Shown piece by piece: positions 45,541-56,809 of a stretch of 64,000 nucleotides of DNA (position 1 is its first letter; every line of letters begins with the position of its first letter). The stretch is from Chrysemys picta bellii. Lineage: Eukaryota; Chordata; Testudines; Emydidae. A program made the position numbers and the translations under genes. The DNA lies in the NCBI RefSeq assembly GCF_011386835.1, contig NC_088800.1, positions 11,742,572 to 11,806,571 of the forward strand, written 5' to 3'. The notes under the pieces are model-generated. The model had not been told where the DNA came from and made no database searches. It worked only from the letters and a program-made list of their open reading frames with translations.

Positions 45541-45949
45541 ACAACAAGGAGTCCTTGTGGCACCTTAGAGACTAACAAATATATTTGGGCATAAGCTTTC
45601 ATGGGCTACAGCCCACTTCATCAGATGCCTGGAGTGGAACATACAGTAGGGAGGTATAAATACACAGCACATGAAAAGATGGGAGTTGCCTTACCAAGTG
45701 GGGGGTGGGATCAGTGCTAATGAGCCAATACAATTAAGGTGGAAGTGGGTTATTCTCAACCGTTGACAAAAAGGGGTGAATACCAAGGGAGGAAACATCA
45801 CTTTTGTAGGGCTAATGAGGCCAATGTAATCAAGCCTCATTTCAAACAGTTGACAAGAAGGTGTACTATGAAAGCTTATGCCCAGTGCCACAAGGACTCC
45901 TCGTTGTTTTTGCGGATACAGACTGACACGGCTACCACTCTGAAACATG
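45541..45949 (+). mobile_element. snap-back Penelope-like insertion, 9-bp TSD
   Basis: TAGGTTGGA flanks it at 45532-45540 and 45950-45958. The right end (45908-45949, GCGGATACAGACTGACACGG then CTACCACTCTGAAAC) is the unpaired terminus also seen at 17900. The left end is an inverted copy of the subterminal part (ACTCCTTGTGGCACC class), pairing with 45869-45907, but the right partner has lost the TTTGTTAGTCTCTAA segment. About 260 bp of element interior lies between the arms. No coding frame. Confidence 0.75.
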
Positions 45950-45959
45950 TAGGTTGGAT

Positions 45960-46195
45960 TTCCCTATTTACTACTTTACAAGATTTTTTTTTTTTTCTTA
46001 CAGCCAGTTCTACAAATATCAGTTTTGGATGTGAAGATCCAGTTATTTTCTTTCTGCTTCTCCCTTTATCACTAGAGATGGGCCCAAACTGGAACACCTG
46101 GTCCAAATACTTCCCTTGAACTTTGGATTAGAATCTAGACCGCCATTTCATGGCTTGGCCCCAGCTAAGAGTAACCAGCAATAAAGATTAAATTA
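45960..46195. other. no supported feature
   Basis: A T-rich run lies at about 45985-45998. Otherwise nothing is recognised. Confidence 0.3.
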
Positions 46196-46204
46196 AAATA
46201 AATA

Positions 46205-46262
46205 AATTAATAGAGATATCCTATCTCCTAGAACTGGAAGGGACCCCAAGATTCTACAGTTG
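46205..46262 (-). repeat. short CR1-type 3' fragment
   Basis: GAGATATCCTATCTCCTAGA, ACTGGAAGGGACCCCAAGAT match the tail shared by CR1-like LINEs and the SINE at 17153. Confidence 0.55.
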
Positions 46263-46599
46263 CGACCTGACATATTTAGTAAAGATGCATGGGCCAGTGT
46301 GGTATGCAATTCATTCTTCAATATTTCCATCAGCTCTACAGGAAGGGAAACAAATATGGCTAAAATACACAGAGGCATCCGATATGTGCAGCAATGTAGT
46401 GTTGGTCTTGATTCTCTGCGGTCTTTCACCTTGCACAGTCATTTATACTTGTGCAAAGTGAGTGCATAATGCTTAGAGCCGGTCAGAACATTTTCTCTGA
46501 AATTTCATTTCGGAGAAATATGCTGTTTCATCGAATCCAAAATGTTTCACAGAGATGTATCAGTTTCCACAAAGCTTTCAATGGGAAGGTTAATGGATG

Positions 46600-46770
46600 G
46601 TGGGGGGGAAATCAAGAGAGGCTCTGTATAGCTGAATGGTCAGGGTACTGTTCTGGGATGTGAAAAACCAACATTCAAGTCCCTTCTTTGCTTGATTCAG
46701 AGTGATCTGGCATGAAGAACTCTGCTTTGAATCAAGCTGTGTCTCCCACATTGCAGGCCAGTACCCTGAC
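46600..46770 (+). repeat. old tRNA-like SINE or hairpin repeat
   Basis: TAGCTGAATGGTCAGGGTAC resembles an A box and ACATTCAAGTCCC a B box. Downstream, GTCTCCCACATTGCAGGCCA, GTACCCTGACC partly mirrors the head, giving a palindrome. Family not identified. Confidence 0.4.
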
Positions 46771-46779
46771 CGCCTCACG

Positions 46780-47455
46780 ATAAATACATGGTCATTTTTC
46801 TGACCATAACCGTGCAAATATTTTTAATTGGACCTCAACCCTGACTCTACTTATGCAGCTGCATTTTCACACCTGAAGTCAGTGGTGGATGAAAATGAGA
46901 GGATTCAGCCATCCATCCAACCACTTGATTTGCAGGTAGTCAGATGACTAAATTGTATCACTTGTACATGAAATTCATTGCAAATACAGAAATGACAGGC
47001 TGCTAAATTCAAGGGTATCTCTCAAAATAAGACACTCAGGTTTCTAAGAGGGCATTTTCAATAGGTAGTTTTTAAAAATGTTTGAAAATATAAAAAATTA
47101 GCACGACTGTTTTTTAAGCATCTCATCAGAACTAGGACTGAAGTGCTGCTGTTTAATTAATGAATTGGACTTGGTCATTATGAATTCCTGCTACGCTAGC
47201 TGTAATCAGGTGAGGAAATAGAGAGAGCCATCGGACTATATTACCAATTAATGCAGAAGGACCAAGTTCATAATTGAATATAACCACTGCATGTGTTAAT
47301 GGCTGCAGAAGCTCTAATCATGATCTCGTTTCTCCGCTTTATGAGATGTATTTGCATGTTAATGACCATAACAAGCACAGGAATAATCCTAGAACTGGGG
47401 ATGCTGCTGCAGAGAGGTAGTGAGGTGTGACCAGACTGATAATGTACTAAGGACA
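46780..47455. other. non-repetitive AT-rich DNA, possible conserved non-coding element
   Basis: 47130-47400 has several TTAAT/ATTAA homeobox-type cores and an exact octamer ATTTGCAT (within TGTATTTGCATGTTAATG near 47347). No repeat or gene is recognised. Conservation cannot be judged from one genome. Confidence 0.35.
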
Positions 47456-47460
47456 ACAAA

Positions 47461-47631
47461 TTGCTGGAAGCGGTGGCCAGTACGTCCCTCGGCCCGCGCC
47501 GCTTCCAGCAGCTCCCATTGGCCTGAAGCAGCGAACCGCAGCCACTGGGAGCCGCGATCGGCCGAACCTGCGGACACGGCCCTCCAGAGGCTTTCCCTGC
47601 ACAAGCGGCGGATCAAGTTTGGGAACCACTG
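47461..47631 (-). mobile_element. family P hAT, type A, right half only
   Basis: Starts GCTGGAAGCGGTGGCCAGTA, about 20 nt before the palindrome centre, and runs to GTTTGGGAACCACTG. The other arm is missing and about 20 nt (the GGTAAACAAACC part) is deleted near CGGACACGGCCCTCCAG. The loop orientation is reverse. Confidence 0.88.
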
Positions 47632-47752
47632 CTCTAGTGGCACTCCCTGTGTGGTGAATGTAACCATGTAACACCGCGATCCTGCAATTTTTGCAACCAT
47701 GATGGTGTTTATCCTGATGTCCTGGCCAAATTGTAACTTAGGTAGTGCCATG

Positions 47753-48015
47753 GGACCAGATCCTCAAAAGTATTTAGGCAGGGCCGCCCAGAGGATTCAG
47801 GGGGCCTGGGGCAAAGCAATTTCGGGAGCCCCTTCCATAAAAAAAAGTTGCAATACTATAGAATACTATATTCTCATGGGGGACCCTGCGGGGCCCGGGC
47901 CCTGGGGCAAATTGCCCCACTTGCCCCCCACCTCTGGGCAGCCCTGTATTTAGGCTCCTAACTCCCACTGATATCAATGGGAGTTAGGTGCCCAAATAAC
48001 TTTGAGGATCTGATC
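47753..48015. repeat. old palindromic repeat split by a 168-bp hAT
   Basis: GGACCAGATCCTCAAAAGTA, TTTAGG (left) and GGTGCCCAAATAACTTTGAG, GATCTGATCC (right) are inverted around CCCACTGATATCAATGGGAG. The hAT at 47779-47946 sits in the left arm, so the pre-insertion sequence can be inferred from its TSD. Confidence 0.7.
47779..47946. mobile_element. 168-bp hAT element, perfect TSD
   Basis: CAGGGCCGCCCAGAGG and CCTCTGGGCAGCCCTG are inverted ends. TSD TATTTAGG at 47771-47778 and 47947-47954 (8/8). Related in its ends to the nested elements at 35541 and 55893. No coding capacity. Confidence 0.93.
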
Positions 48016-48019
48016 CATT

Positions 48020-49170
48020 CTGCCTACCTAAATGCCTCAGCGTTTCAATTAAATACTGTCTTCTCTTCTGTTTCCTATCCTAAACAGTTGTGCACTGTTG
48101 CTGTATTTAACTATGTATAATGAAGGGGCAGCAAAGGGAAATGAGTAAAATGATGTGCTTCATGGCACTGTTGTGGGGGTTAATTATTAAGCAGAAGATT
48201 CTGCCCTGGGTTGTGCATAAACAACTCCTTTTGAAGTCAAGGATGTTGTTCATCTAGATCTAAGGGCTGGATTTGGCCTGTCTATTTTTTGTACAGCACT
48301 TTGCACTTCTGTAGCACCGGTCACCTGAAGATCTCAGAGTATGTTATTATCATCTTTGTTCCTATATCACTCAAAGTTGCCCGTTCTCCAGCTATTTCAA
48401 ACCATTGTCCATACATCAGTGCTAGCTTTGGGTCCAATCCTGCTTCCACTCAAGTCAACAGCAAAGCTCTCATTGACTTCAGTGGAAGCAGAGTCAGACC
48501 TGCTTCCTCTGCAGCAGTAGTTCTGTTGTAAACCTGATCTACCCTTTTAATATTTTCCCAAGCAGGCTCAAACTCCCTTTCCTCTGTTCAAAACTAAGGT
48601 TACTGCTATAATCTCAGGGACCACCCCTCACCGAGAGGGCGGGTGTGAGCTTTCACCGGCACTTGTAACTGAATTACGCTTTGCAGAAAGGTGCCTTGCT
48701 GATTCCTTCACCGATAAAAGAAATCACAGTTAAAGAGTTACTTTCCCCATTTACGTGACACTACACAATGATGAGGCTAGCGCGAAAACAAGCGTGCTCT
48801 TCTCAGGACTCCAACAAAGGGAATCCATTGACTACTCCCACAGTGGAGAAAAACGGTTACTAATGTGAAACTGCCACATTAATCATGTCAGACAGAGTAA
48901 ACAGTGAGCTGGCTACTGTGGTAACTTAGAGCCTTTTATAGTATTATGGATAGACAACCCGGTTTGGCTAAAATAAGAAGTGATCTGGCACTTCTGTCCG
49001 TAACTTGCGCCAAACAAGAAATTCTTTGCTGTGTGCTTTCAGGTAGAACCAGTAGAGGGGAATTCTATGGGAAGGGCTATTTTGGTGATATTTCCAACCC
49101 AGCTGGAAGTAGGAATTACAGGGTATATCTCATAATATTAATATCAAGTTCTCACCTAACTCTGTTCATC
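48020..49170. other. no gene; small palindrome at 48430-48510
   Basis: CCTGCTTCCACTCAAGTCAA and TTGACTTCAGTGGAAGCAGA form a mirror pair around GCAAAGCTCTC, like other TTGACTTCA-centred repeats here. Otherwise nothing is recognised. Confidence 0.4.
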
Positions 49171-49174
49171 AGTA

Positions 49175-49358
49175 CAACTCAAAGTGCTTTACAGAGGAGG
49201 TCCGTTTCATTATCCCCATTTTACAGATGGGAAAAATAAGACACAGAGAGGTGAAGTGACTTGCTTAGGGTCACCCAGGCAGGGCAGTGGCAGAGCCAGA
49301 ACTAGAATTTAGGTCTCCTGAGTCCCAGTGCACTGCTCTATCCACTAACCCTGTTCCC
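49175..49358 (-). repeat. MIR-type SINE, reverse orientation, near full length
   Basis: CATTATCCCCATTTTACAGA, GACACAGAGAGGTGAAGTGA, CTTGCTTAGGGTCACCCAGG, CAGTGGCAGAGCCAGAAC, TGAGTCCCAGTGCACTGCTC and TATCCACTA are in reverse MIR order. Confidence 0.75.
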
Positions 49359-49419
49359 AAGAGGTCCCAGGCCCCAATATCCAGAAGTCTTTGGATTGGA
49401 AAAATATGAATATTTATGT

Positions 49420-49752
49420 CAGTATTTCTCAAACTGGGACCACCACTTGTGTAGGGAAAGCCCCTGGCGGGCCGGGCCAGTTTGTTTACCTGCCCCGTCC
49501 ACAGGTCCGGCTGATCGCGGCTCCCACTGGCTGCGGTTCGCTGCTCCAGGCCAATAGGAGCTGCTGGAAGCAGCGCGGGCTGAGGAACATACTGGCTGCC
49601 GCTTCCAGAAGCTCCCCTTGGCCTGCAGCAGCGAACCGCGGCCAGGGAGAGCCACGATCGGCCAGACCTGTGGTCGGGGCAGGTAAAAAAACCAGCCTGG
49701 CCCGCCAGGGGCTTTCCCTACACAAGCGGCGGCCCCAGTTTGAGAAACACTG
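49420..49752 (+). mobile_element. family P hAT, type A, no TSD seen
   Basis: 333 bp from CAGTATTTCTCAAACTGGGA to CCCCAGTTTGAGAAACACTG. The flanks ATTTATGT and CTCTAAAG do not match, so the TSD is lost or one flank was rearranged. The right arm has the forkhead-like word broken (GGTAAAAAAACC). Confidence 0.9.
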
Positions 49753-49759
49753 CTCTAAA

Positions 49760-52700
49760 GCTTAGGGATACAGGTTACCTCCCTCATCCCTCTACAACGA
49801 CATGAGGTGTGATCTGAGTGTGCCCACAGTAGGCTTCTTTCCTCCTTACTTAGGGTGTGATCCAAAATCCACTGAAGTCAATAGGGGCTGTCCATTGGCT
49901 CTGATGGGCAAGCCCTTGACTATTATTCCTTGAAATCACCAACAGCAGACACAAGGGAAACAGAAGCAATAGTTTATGGTTATAAGTGTAAGGTAAAATT
50001 ATGGGTCGCATAAATACAAAAAACGAGGGATTAGCCAAAAAAAAAAAAAGAGCTGAACAAAATACACAGTAAATCAACAAGATAAATGCTTGGGCTCAGA
50101 TCCACAGAAGTACTTAGACATCTAAATCTCAGACTTAACCCCACCATCTCTGCCTCCTCCAGCCGTTATGTGTGGAGTGAGGCTGGCACCTAACTCATTC
50201 CCTCAAGAAATGATTTGGCACCTGCTGCGTGCCAAAAGGCTGTTTCCCAGCCATCTCTCACCTGGGAAAAATTCACCCAGAAAATTGCCAGTAGGTATTT
50301 CTGTCAACGCTTCGGAATTACTTAAAACTAGGTTGGAAAACTCTCCAGAGATCTTTACTTCTTCCTCTCTCTCCTCAACAAGTTAGGGGAACCATGCCAC
50401 CCCATCTAGGTCCGCCTTCCAAATCACATGCCACCCAGCAATTCAGAGCCACATCGCATTCCACTTGCTGCATGGCTGCTTGCTCCAGTTTCCAATCTTT
50501 GAGTCCAAACTACCACACACAACCTTCCGGTATGCCATGCAGCTTTCTTCTGACTTCAAGTACTTAGGGAGAAAGCCTCACCCCACTGAAGTCACTAAAG
50601 TCAAGCCAATGGCCAATTTGCCATTGGCTTGAATGGGGTCAGGGTTTCATCATTAAACCACGCCCTTCATTGTGGGGTATAAGAATTTGGAAATGCTAGA
50701 CAGAGAGACAAATTGGATAGAAACCAATTGATGCACAAAACACTACCTCCCTGGATGGTCGTGGACATCTCCATGTTCAGATGCACTGGAAGACAACAAT
50801 CTGAAATAACATCTTATCCAAACTCAGCTATTAAACCTTTTATGACTCAACCATCCCTAATCTCTCTACTACATTAATCCATTTTCTTTTATATACCCTG
50901 AATCTGAAACCTGCCCCCACCATCAGATGTCACTTAGGAGCCTTGTTCATGCCCATCATCCCTGTCTATCTTGCCATTTAGTAGAATAGGTACTTTGTTT
51001 TGTGTCTATAGTGTAACTTTTTTATGTGGATGGCTTGCTGGCCCATTGCTCAACCCCCAACCTAGAGGTCCCACCATCTGACCTGTCCAGCTTGGGTGGC
51101 TACACCAGGAGTAATCATTTGTCATTTAAATGTCCCCCAGGCTCAAATCTTATAACCCTGACCCTAAATTATTCCCGCTAAAGAAGCTACACATGTGAGT
51201 AAGTGCTTACTTGTGTTAGAAAGACACAGCCTAGCCCTAAATGTTTGTTCTCTGGTTTACTGAAGTGAAGACACGTGGGTAGGTGGCCTGGGTTCCCATA
51301 GCAAATGGTTGGTTAATGGATTCAGCTGAGGTTTCTGCTCCTGAAAATCATTTTTCAAAATGGATTGACGGGGGAGGGAGGGAATCCATCATATAAATGA
51401 ATAGTCCTCTCAAAAAAACCGAAGACAGTTTTCTGGCCTTATCACTAAGATCTTCCAGCCCCAGCACCCCCAATCTCTCCATTGACTTTGCATTACATTG
51501 AGTTTATCAGGTTATTCCCTTCCCCCATCATGCACATCCAATTAAAGGTGCTTTGACATGAACTGGGAGATGGCCATCAAGCTTTTCTTCATCTCCCCTG
51601 CCATCAGCCCTGCTAGCATCACCCTGGGAAAGGAGCTTTGATACCAGAGACTGAGAGAAAGTCAATAGCTGACAGTAAGGAAATAATCTGTGCCATTGAT
51701 CGTCACTTCAGGCTTCAGATTCAGCACAAACCAAAGGGGAGAGAGAAAAAAACAAAACAAAAGGAGAGTGAATACATTAACCCTTTTTACACTGGAAAGC
51801 AGTAAAGAGAATGGGAACTGTTGATAGGGTCATTGAACAAATTAAACACTTATACATAACAACAACCACCCAGAGAATTGTCTAATCAGATACTGACAAA
51901 TTAAAAATATGGAACACGAAACTACATAGCTCCAGAGACTGGACTGAGCTTTAGAACCTTTCAACCCTAGATCACTGATTCAAGTCTTATTCCATGCAAT
52001 TGTGAATCAGTCTTTGCCTTCTGATATTTGTTCATCAGTGGACCATGTGAAATTAGCTGATGGGTTCAGCCCAGTTCTTAGTTGGCAGGTGTCCACAAAA
52101 CACCCTCACCCTACTCTGTAACTGACTAGCCCTTTTGTTGGACTAACCAGAGAAGACAAATATTAAATGGGCAAAGCCATCAAGACATAATTCTCCACTG
52201 AGAATTGTCTCCCTAGGAGGGGACCATATGCTCAAAGTTGGGTCATATCATCAGAGCAGCCTGCGAAAAGCTTGAACTCCTCCTCCCTGCAAAGCAGCTG
52301 CACCCTACAGGAGAATTTGGCTCTTCACTTCTTTAGCTTCAATTTGTTTTCAAATGATCCCTCATCAAGAACCTCTTTTAAATTCTCTTTGCTCATTTCC
52401 TACCTCACCCACACTAACTCCAAGGCCTTCATCTTCCAGAAAAACCATTTTTCTTTTACAGATACTCCTAGAGGATTTCAATACTCCATCAGAAGTTGAA
52501 TAAATCCAGTGAGATTATTGACTGAAATAAGTATTCCTCATAATTAATTCAGAGTGTGCCCTGAAATGAAGCTTCTCAAAGACACATTATGGTCAGGGTT
52601 TATCCACTGAGAATAAATCTGAGTAACTCTTTTTATGGGCAATATTGATGAGAAAATACATCATTTAAATGCAGTAAGATATTTATTGTATAGTAATAAT

Positions 52701-53600
52701 ATAATGGGTGATTACTAACAATGTATATAACGAGTGGTAAAATCACATCTATAACCTTGACCCATACCTATTGCACAATTATTAAATTCTGTTTGGACAG
52801 TCTACTGAGGTGTAATGTCAAATCAAGCTTTTGTTGATTCTTTAAAAAGTAGTTACATATCAATTGATTGTAAAATGATATTTCAATTCTTAAGATCCCA
52901 TATTACATAAGTTATTCATCACATGGTTACCTCTCATTTAACTTTTCTTTTTTTAAATACTTTTTTAAATATTTTAATTGTTTAATTTATTTACTACACC
53001 ACAGATGTGCTTCTGAATCTAATTAACGAAATGCTCCTCTGGAACATTAACGCAAAGTGTAACCAAAATTAATCAAGTAAAACCTAGTGATGGCCATATC
53101 TGCAAAGGCCTGGAGATACAGATAATCACCAATAGCTGTGATGTTTATTTAGTTCTTGTCTGAAAAATTGGACAGGAATTCTTGTGAGATTTCCCAACCC
53201 TGCCTGCCTCCAGCTGGACCAGAAATTCTACAAGAATAAGCTTCAGTCCCTTCCTGCAAACCTTATTGACATGAGTATTCCAATATGTTTCCAATGAAGT
53301 CAAAGGAGAATTGCAATTTGTGTAACTGTCTGGCTCTTGACATAGAACTGCCTGTCAGTGTTCTAAGAATTGTACACTGAAATATCCTGCTTCTCAAACT
53401 CAAGTCATAGAAAATATTTAGGGGCCTTTCAGAAGCACCCAGGGGTGCAGACATGTCCACAAATGGGCAAGGCTTGCTTTCACCTGGGAGGCATTCAGGT
53501 CAGCGGTAGGAGTTGAGCAAAATGAAAGTGGGATCAGAATCAGGCCCTTTACTGAACTATTAGGTCACCTAGAGCAGGTGAGACCAGGGACTGGCTTGCT
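49760..53600. other. long low-repeat, AT-rich stretch
   Basis: About 3.8 kb without a recognised repeat family or supportable exon. A small TTGCCATTGGCTTGAATGGG palindrome lies near 50600-50640. 52500-53100 is strongly AT-rich. Confidence 0.45.
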
Positions 53601-53609
53601 GCCTTCCTA

Positions 53610-53672
53610 AACTGTGTCAGAGAGATCTCAGGGACCAGCACCAGTCCACGGACCAGTCATTGAGAAACACTG
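53610..53672. repeat. hAT right-end remnant
   Basis: CACCAGTCCACGGACCAGTC, ATTGAGAAACACTG has the terminus shared with family P type A, but the inner part (GGACCAGCACCAG) belongs to another hAT element. No left end was found. Confidence 0.5.
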
Positions 53673-53689
53673 ACCTATTCTCCCTGCTT

Positions 53690-53880
53690 AGTGCAGGATT
53701 GTTCCATCTAGTAGGCTCCAGTGCCTTGTCCAGTCCATTTCTAAATTACTTCAGAGATGGGCCTTCACCATTTCCTTTGGGGAGACTACTCCACCCTCTA
53801 GCAGAGCTCACTGCTAGAAAGGTTTTGTGAGAGAACTGGGGGGTTCTTGGGTTAGTTGTTTTTCCTATGTGCTTTTAATT
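53690..53880 (-). repeat. old CR1-like LINE fragment
   Basis: GCAGGATTGTTCCATCTAGT, AGAGATGGGCCTTCACCATT, TCCTTTGGGGAGACTACTCC and TCACTGCTAGAAAGGTTTT follow the order of CR1-type 3' coding sequence. Many substitutions and no open frame. Confidence 0.45.
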
Positions 53881-53889
53881 ACTTTCCCT

Positions 53890-54900
53890 TAAAGGCGCAC
53901 ACTGGGTTCGATCCACTACGGTACTTAAGAGTCTAAACCACAGACTTAGGTACATAAACTCTGTATTTGCACTTTCGTGCTTTAGCCCAATGTTACAGCC
54001 ACCAATAGTTCCCCACCGAAAGAAAGAAAGAAAGAACTTGCTATTTTAATGTGCCAACCATGTATAATGTTTTTTAAGAGAAAAATACTCTCCCAAGTCC
54101 TGGCAGGAGAAACAACTCCCATCCCCAAAATCTTGGCAGACATTCAGTCTGTTTAACTTTGACTGAGCATGCTGGCTTCCGTGTGTGAGGCAGATGTTAT
54201 TTAATGTGACCCTAACACCAATAATATTATCTGCATGTTGAACAATACAGAACAGTTTGGATACCCAAGCATTAGGGATTCGCTTCTGTCATTTTCCAGC
54301 GCATTGGTCTCTGGTATCAGAAGCTCGTGTACAAGTCCCCATCAGTTTGTCTATACAAGTTCCAGTGTCATTTAACATCAATGGGGTATTAGTTACTGGA
54401 TTCCTGAATTAAAGTCTTTATCAGCTTGTCAGCTATGCTGACATTCAATCAGTCTTTTGCTGGATACAACAGACGATTCTGTAAACACTTATTGCTAAAT
54501 ATAACACTCCTCTCAAACCCAAGATGTTAGAGTTAGATCAGCATCGGTGTGTGTGTGGTAAATATGCGTCATAAAATTAAGAACTACTCAATGTTCAATT
54601 TTTAAAATATTTCATTACAAAAATCAAAACCAGCCATTTTTCTTGAAAAAAGAAACATGCTACGATGCACAAGAATCCGAAGCAGAAACAGGCCTGTTTT
54701 CAAGGCCAAATGAGCCCATTTCTGAGTGGACTTGGCTTTTGCATGGAACTTTGTATTTCTCAGGCAAAAAATAAAACAAACCTCAAAACAATGAAAAAAA
54801 AAAAAAGCCAAGACTTCACATATAATGAAATGTAAGGAGGGAGGATACAAAATGATGCAAAACAGTGAAAACATTCATGCTAAGTTCTACAACACAAAAA
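53890..54900. other. no gene; short GAAA run at 54019
   Basis: AAAGAAAGAAAGAAAGAA at about 54018-54035. No other feature is recognised. Confidence 0.4.
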
Positions 54901-54905
54901 TAGTG

Positions 54906-54982
54906 GGCTAAATCTTCAGCTGGTGCAAACTAGGGTAGCTCTGTGGATTTCAGTGTGATTTCTGCCAGCTGAGGAACTGGCC
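54906..54982. repeat. family Q palindromic repeat, copy 5
   Basis: GGCTAAATCTTCAGCTGGTG and TCTGCCAGCTGAGGAACTGG flank CTCTGTGGATTTCAGTGTGA. Confidence 0.6.
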
Positions 54983-54989
54983 CAGTGGT

Positions 54990-55730
54990 TTCTGCAAAGC
55001 TCTAGTGCTTATTCGGGGAGATAGATGTATAATATTTCTCTAGTTCCTTCATCTCCCCCATTGGCAGCTCCCTGATTGCCTGGAATAATTATAAATTAGC
55101 ACATCCCACCATACCACCTTTCCTTCCTCTACACAAATACCCATTTACAGAAATAAAACAGCTAGAGTTGTAATTGGGGACATATGTAGCGAAAGATTTG
55201 CCTTCCCCTTTGCAATACTATTTTAATGATTCAAGTCAATGTATTCCAAGGATTAAGATGTCCAAATCAGTACTCCAAGTCACACATTCTCTTCTAAGTG
55301 CTTCTGCATTGTTTAGTACTATGTAGTATTGATTCTGGACACGGTTACAGGCAGAGAAATTGAAAGCTTGGCTTGTACTTTTCCAGCATGTCAAACACAT
55401 GGGGCTGTCTCCATGTGGGGCACCCTAAAGAACAGTGCCTTTAAAAGCAACATGTGGCAATCTGAGGCTTGTTTCCTCACTTTTAGAGCTTCAATCAATT
55501 AAGGGGCCAGTCAACATTTGCATCATTTTAACAAGAGTACACACAGAGTGCTTTAACGAGGGAGAGGACAACAGGGAGGGGTGGCAGGAGTGTGGGAGAG
55601 ATGTGAGCACACTATACATTGTGTCAGCATAAAATATTTAACCTGTCCTGATGATGATTTTTGGTTTAATTTGAACCCTGGTGGAAAGTAAAGCGTTGAG
55701 AAAAAAAAGAGCCCTCATCCAAAGTGAAGG
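54990..55730. other. no supported feature
   Basis: No repeat or gene is recognised. Confidence 0.35.
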
Positions 55731-55892
55731 ATGGGCCAATGGTTGGGGTGTTATCTTGAGTTTTATGAGACCCAGGTTTGATTCTTTGCTACGCTACAGA
55801 CTTCCTGTGACCTTGGACAAGTCATTTGGCCTCTCGGTGCCTCAGTTCCCCATTTAGGTCAGGGGTTGGCAACCTTTGGCACACGGCTCACC

Positions 55893-56445
55893 CAGGGTCG
55901 GCTCTAGCTTTTTTGCTGCCCCAAGCAGCAAAAAAAAGCGCCGCCCCCCCAGCCCCCCTGCCGAGCGCCGCGCCCCCAGCCGAGCGCCGCGCCGCGCCCC
56001 CAGCCGAGCGCCACACCGTCCCCCCGCCGAGCGCCGCCGGAACCCCCCCCCAGAGCGCCGCCCCCCGCGCCGCCCCCGCGCCGAGCGCCGCGCACCGGAG
56101 CCCGCCCCCGCCCCCTGCCAAGCGCCGCCGGAACCCCCCTCCAGCACCGCGCCCGCGCCGCACCCCCACCGAGCGCCGCGCACCGGACCCCCCCCCCGAG
56201 CGCCAAGCCCCGTCGAGCGCCGCGCCGCCGGAGCCCTCCCCCGCCGAGCGCCACCAGAACCCCCTTCCAGCGCCGCACCTGCGCCGCCCCCTTGCCGAGC
56301 CCCGCGCAACCGGAGCCTGCCCCCCCCCAGCGCTGCGCCGCCGGATCACCCCCCCCGCAGAATGCCCCGCCGTGCTCCCCCCGCCGCCCCTTATCAGGTG
56401 CTGCCCCAAGCATGTGCTTGGGTGCCTGGTGCCTGGCCAGCCCTG
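55893..56445. mobile_element. nested 553-bp GC-rich hAT element, perfect TSD
   Basis: Exact TSD GGCTCACC at 55885-55892 and 56446-56453. The outer ends CAGGGTCGGCTCTAGC and GGCCAGCCCTG resemble those of the element at 35541. Near both ends stands GCTGCCCCAAGCA. The interior is almost wholly a C/G minisatellite (55935-56395). Long frames on both strands are low-complexity proline/arginine/alanine or glycine strings and are not genes. Confidence 0.92.
55935..56395. repeat. C-rich minisatellite, unit about GAGCGCCGCGCCCCC
   Basis: Irregular repeats of CCGAGCGCCGCG and CGCCGGAACCCCCC separated by C runs of 4-9. The minus strand has many G runs. The block is dense in CpG. Confidence 0.9.
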
Positions 56446-56809
56446 GGCTCACCGGGGTAAGCACCCTGGTGAGCCGGGCCAGTTTGTTTACCTGCCACGT
56501 CCGCAGGTTCGGCCGATCGGGGCTCCCACTGGCCGCGGTTCGCCGCTCCAGGCCAATGGGGGCAATGGGAAGCAGTGCGGGCCGAGGGATGTGCTGGCTG
56601 CCACTTCCCGCCGCCCCCATTGGCCTGGGAAGGCGAACCGCGGCAGGTAAACCAACAGGCCCAGCCCGCCAGGGTGCTTACCCTGGCAAGCTGCATGACA
56701 AAGGTTGCCAACCCCTGACCTAGGTAATGGAGATAACAACACTTCCCTGCCTCTCAGGGATGTCGTGAGGATAAATCGACTAAAAACGTTGACGCTCTCA
56801 GATAGTATG

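Larger units (their letters stand above)
55860..56717 (+). mobile_element. family P hAT, type B, interrupted by a GC-rich hAT
   Basis: Ends CAGGGGTTGGCAACCTTTGG and CAAAGGTTGCCAACCCCTG. TSD ATTTAGGT (55852-55859) / ACCTAGGT (56718-56725), 6/8. A 553-bp element sits only 33 bp from the left end. The right arm has lost about 40 bp between GCGAACCGCGG and CAGGTAAACC. Confidence 0.92.
55736..56800 (+). repeat. MIR-type SINE, host of a two-level hAT nest
   Basis: Left segment 55736-55859 contains GAGACCCAGGTTTGATTC, CTTCCTGTGACCTTGGACAA, GTCATTTGGCCTCTCGGTGC and CTCAGTTCCCCATTTAGG. The right segment 56718-56800 resumes GGTAATGGAGATAACAACAC, TTCCCTGCCTCTCAGGGATG, TCGTGAGGATAAAT. Together they make a well-preserved MIR. 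858 bp of hAT DNA lies between. Confidence 0.78.

Noticed and set aside
15133..49752. Regularly repeated similar sequences as a possible CRISPR array
   Set aside because: Repeats are kilobases apart, self-complementary, have TSDs and lie in vertebrate DNA. They are transposons.
55826..56650. 274-codon open frame, the longest in the window
   Set aside because: It spans parts of a MIR, a family P element and a C-rich minisatellite. The product is low-complexity proline/arginine/alanine, and equally long frames exist on the opposite strand. It is a composition effect.
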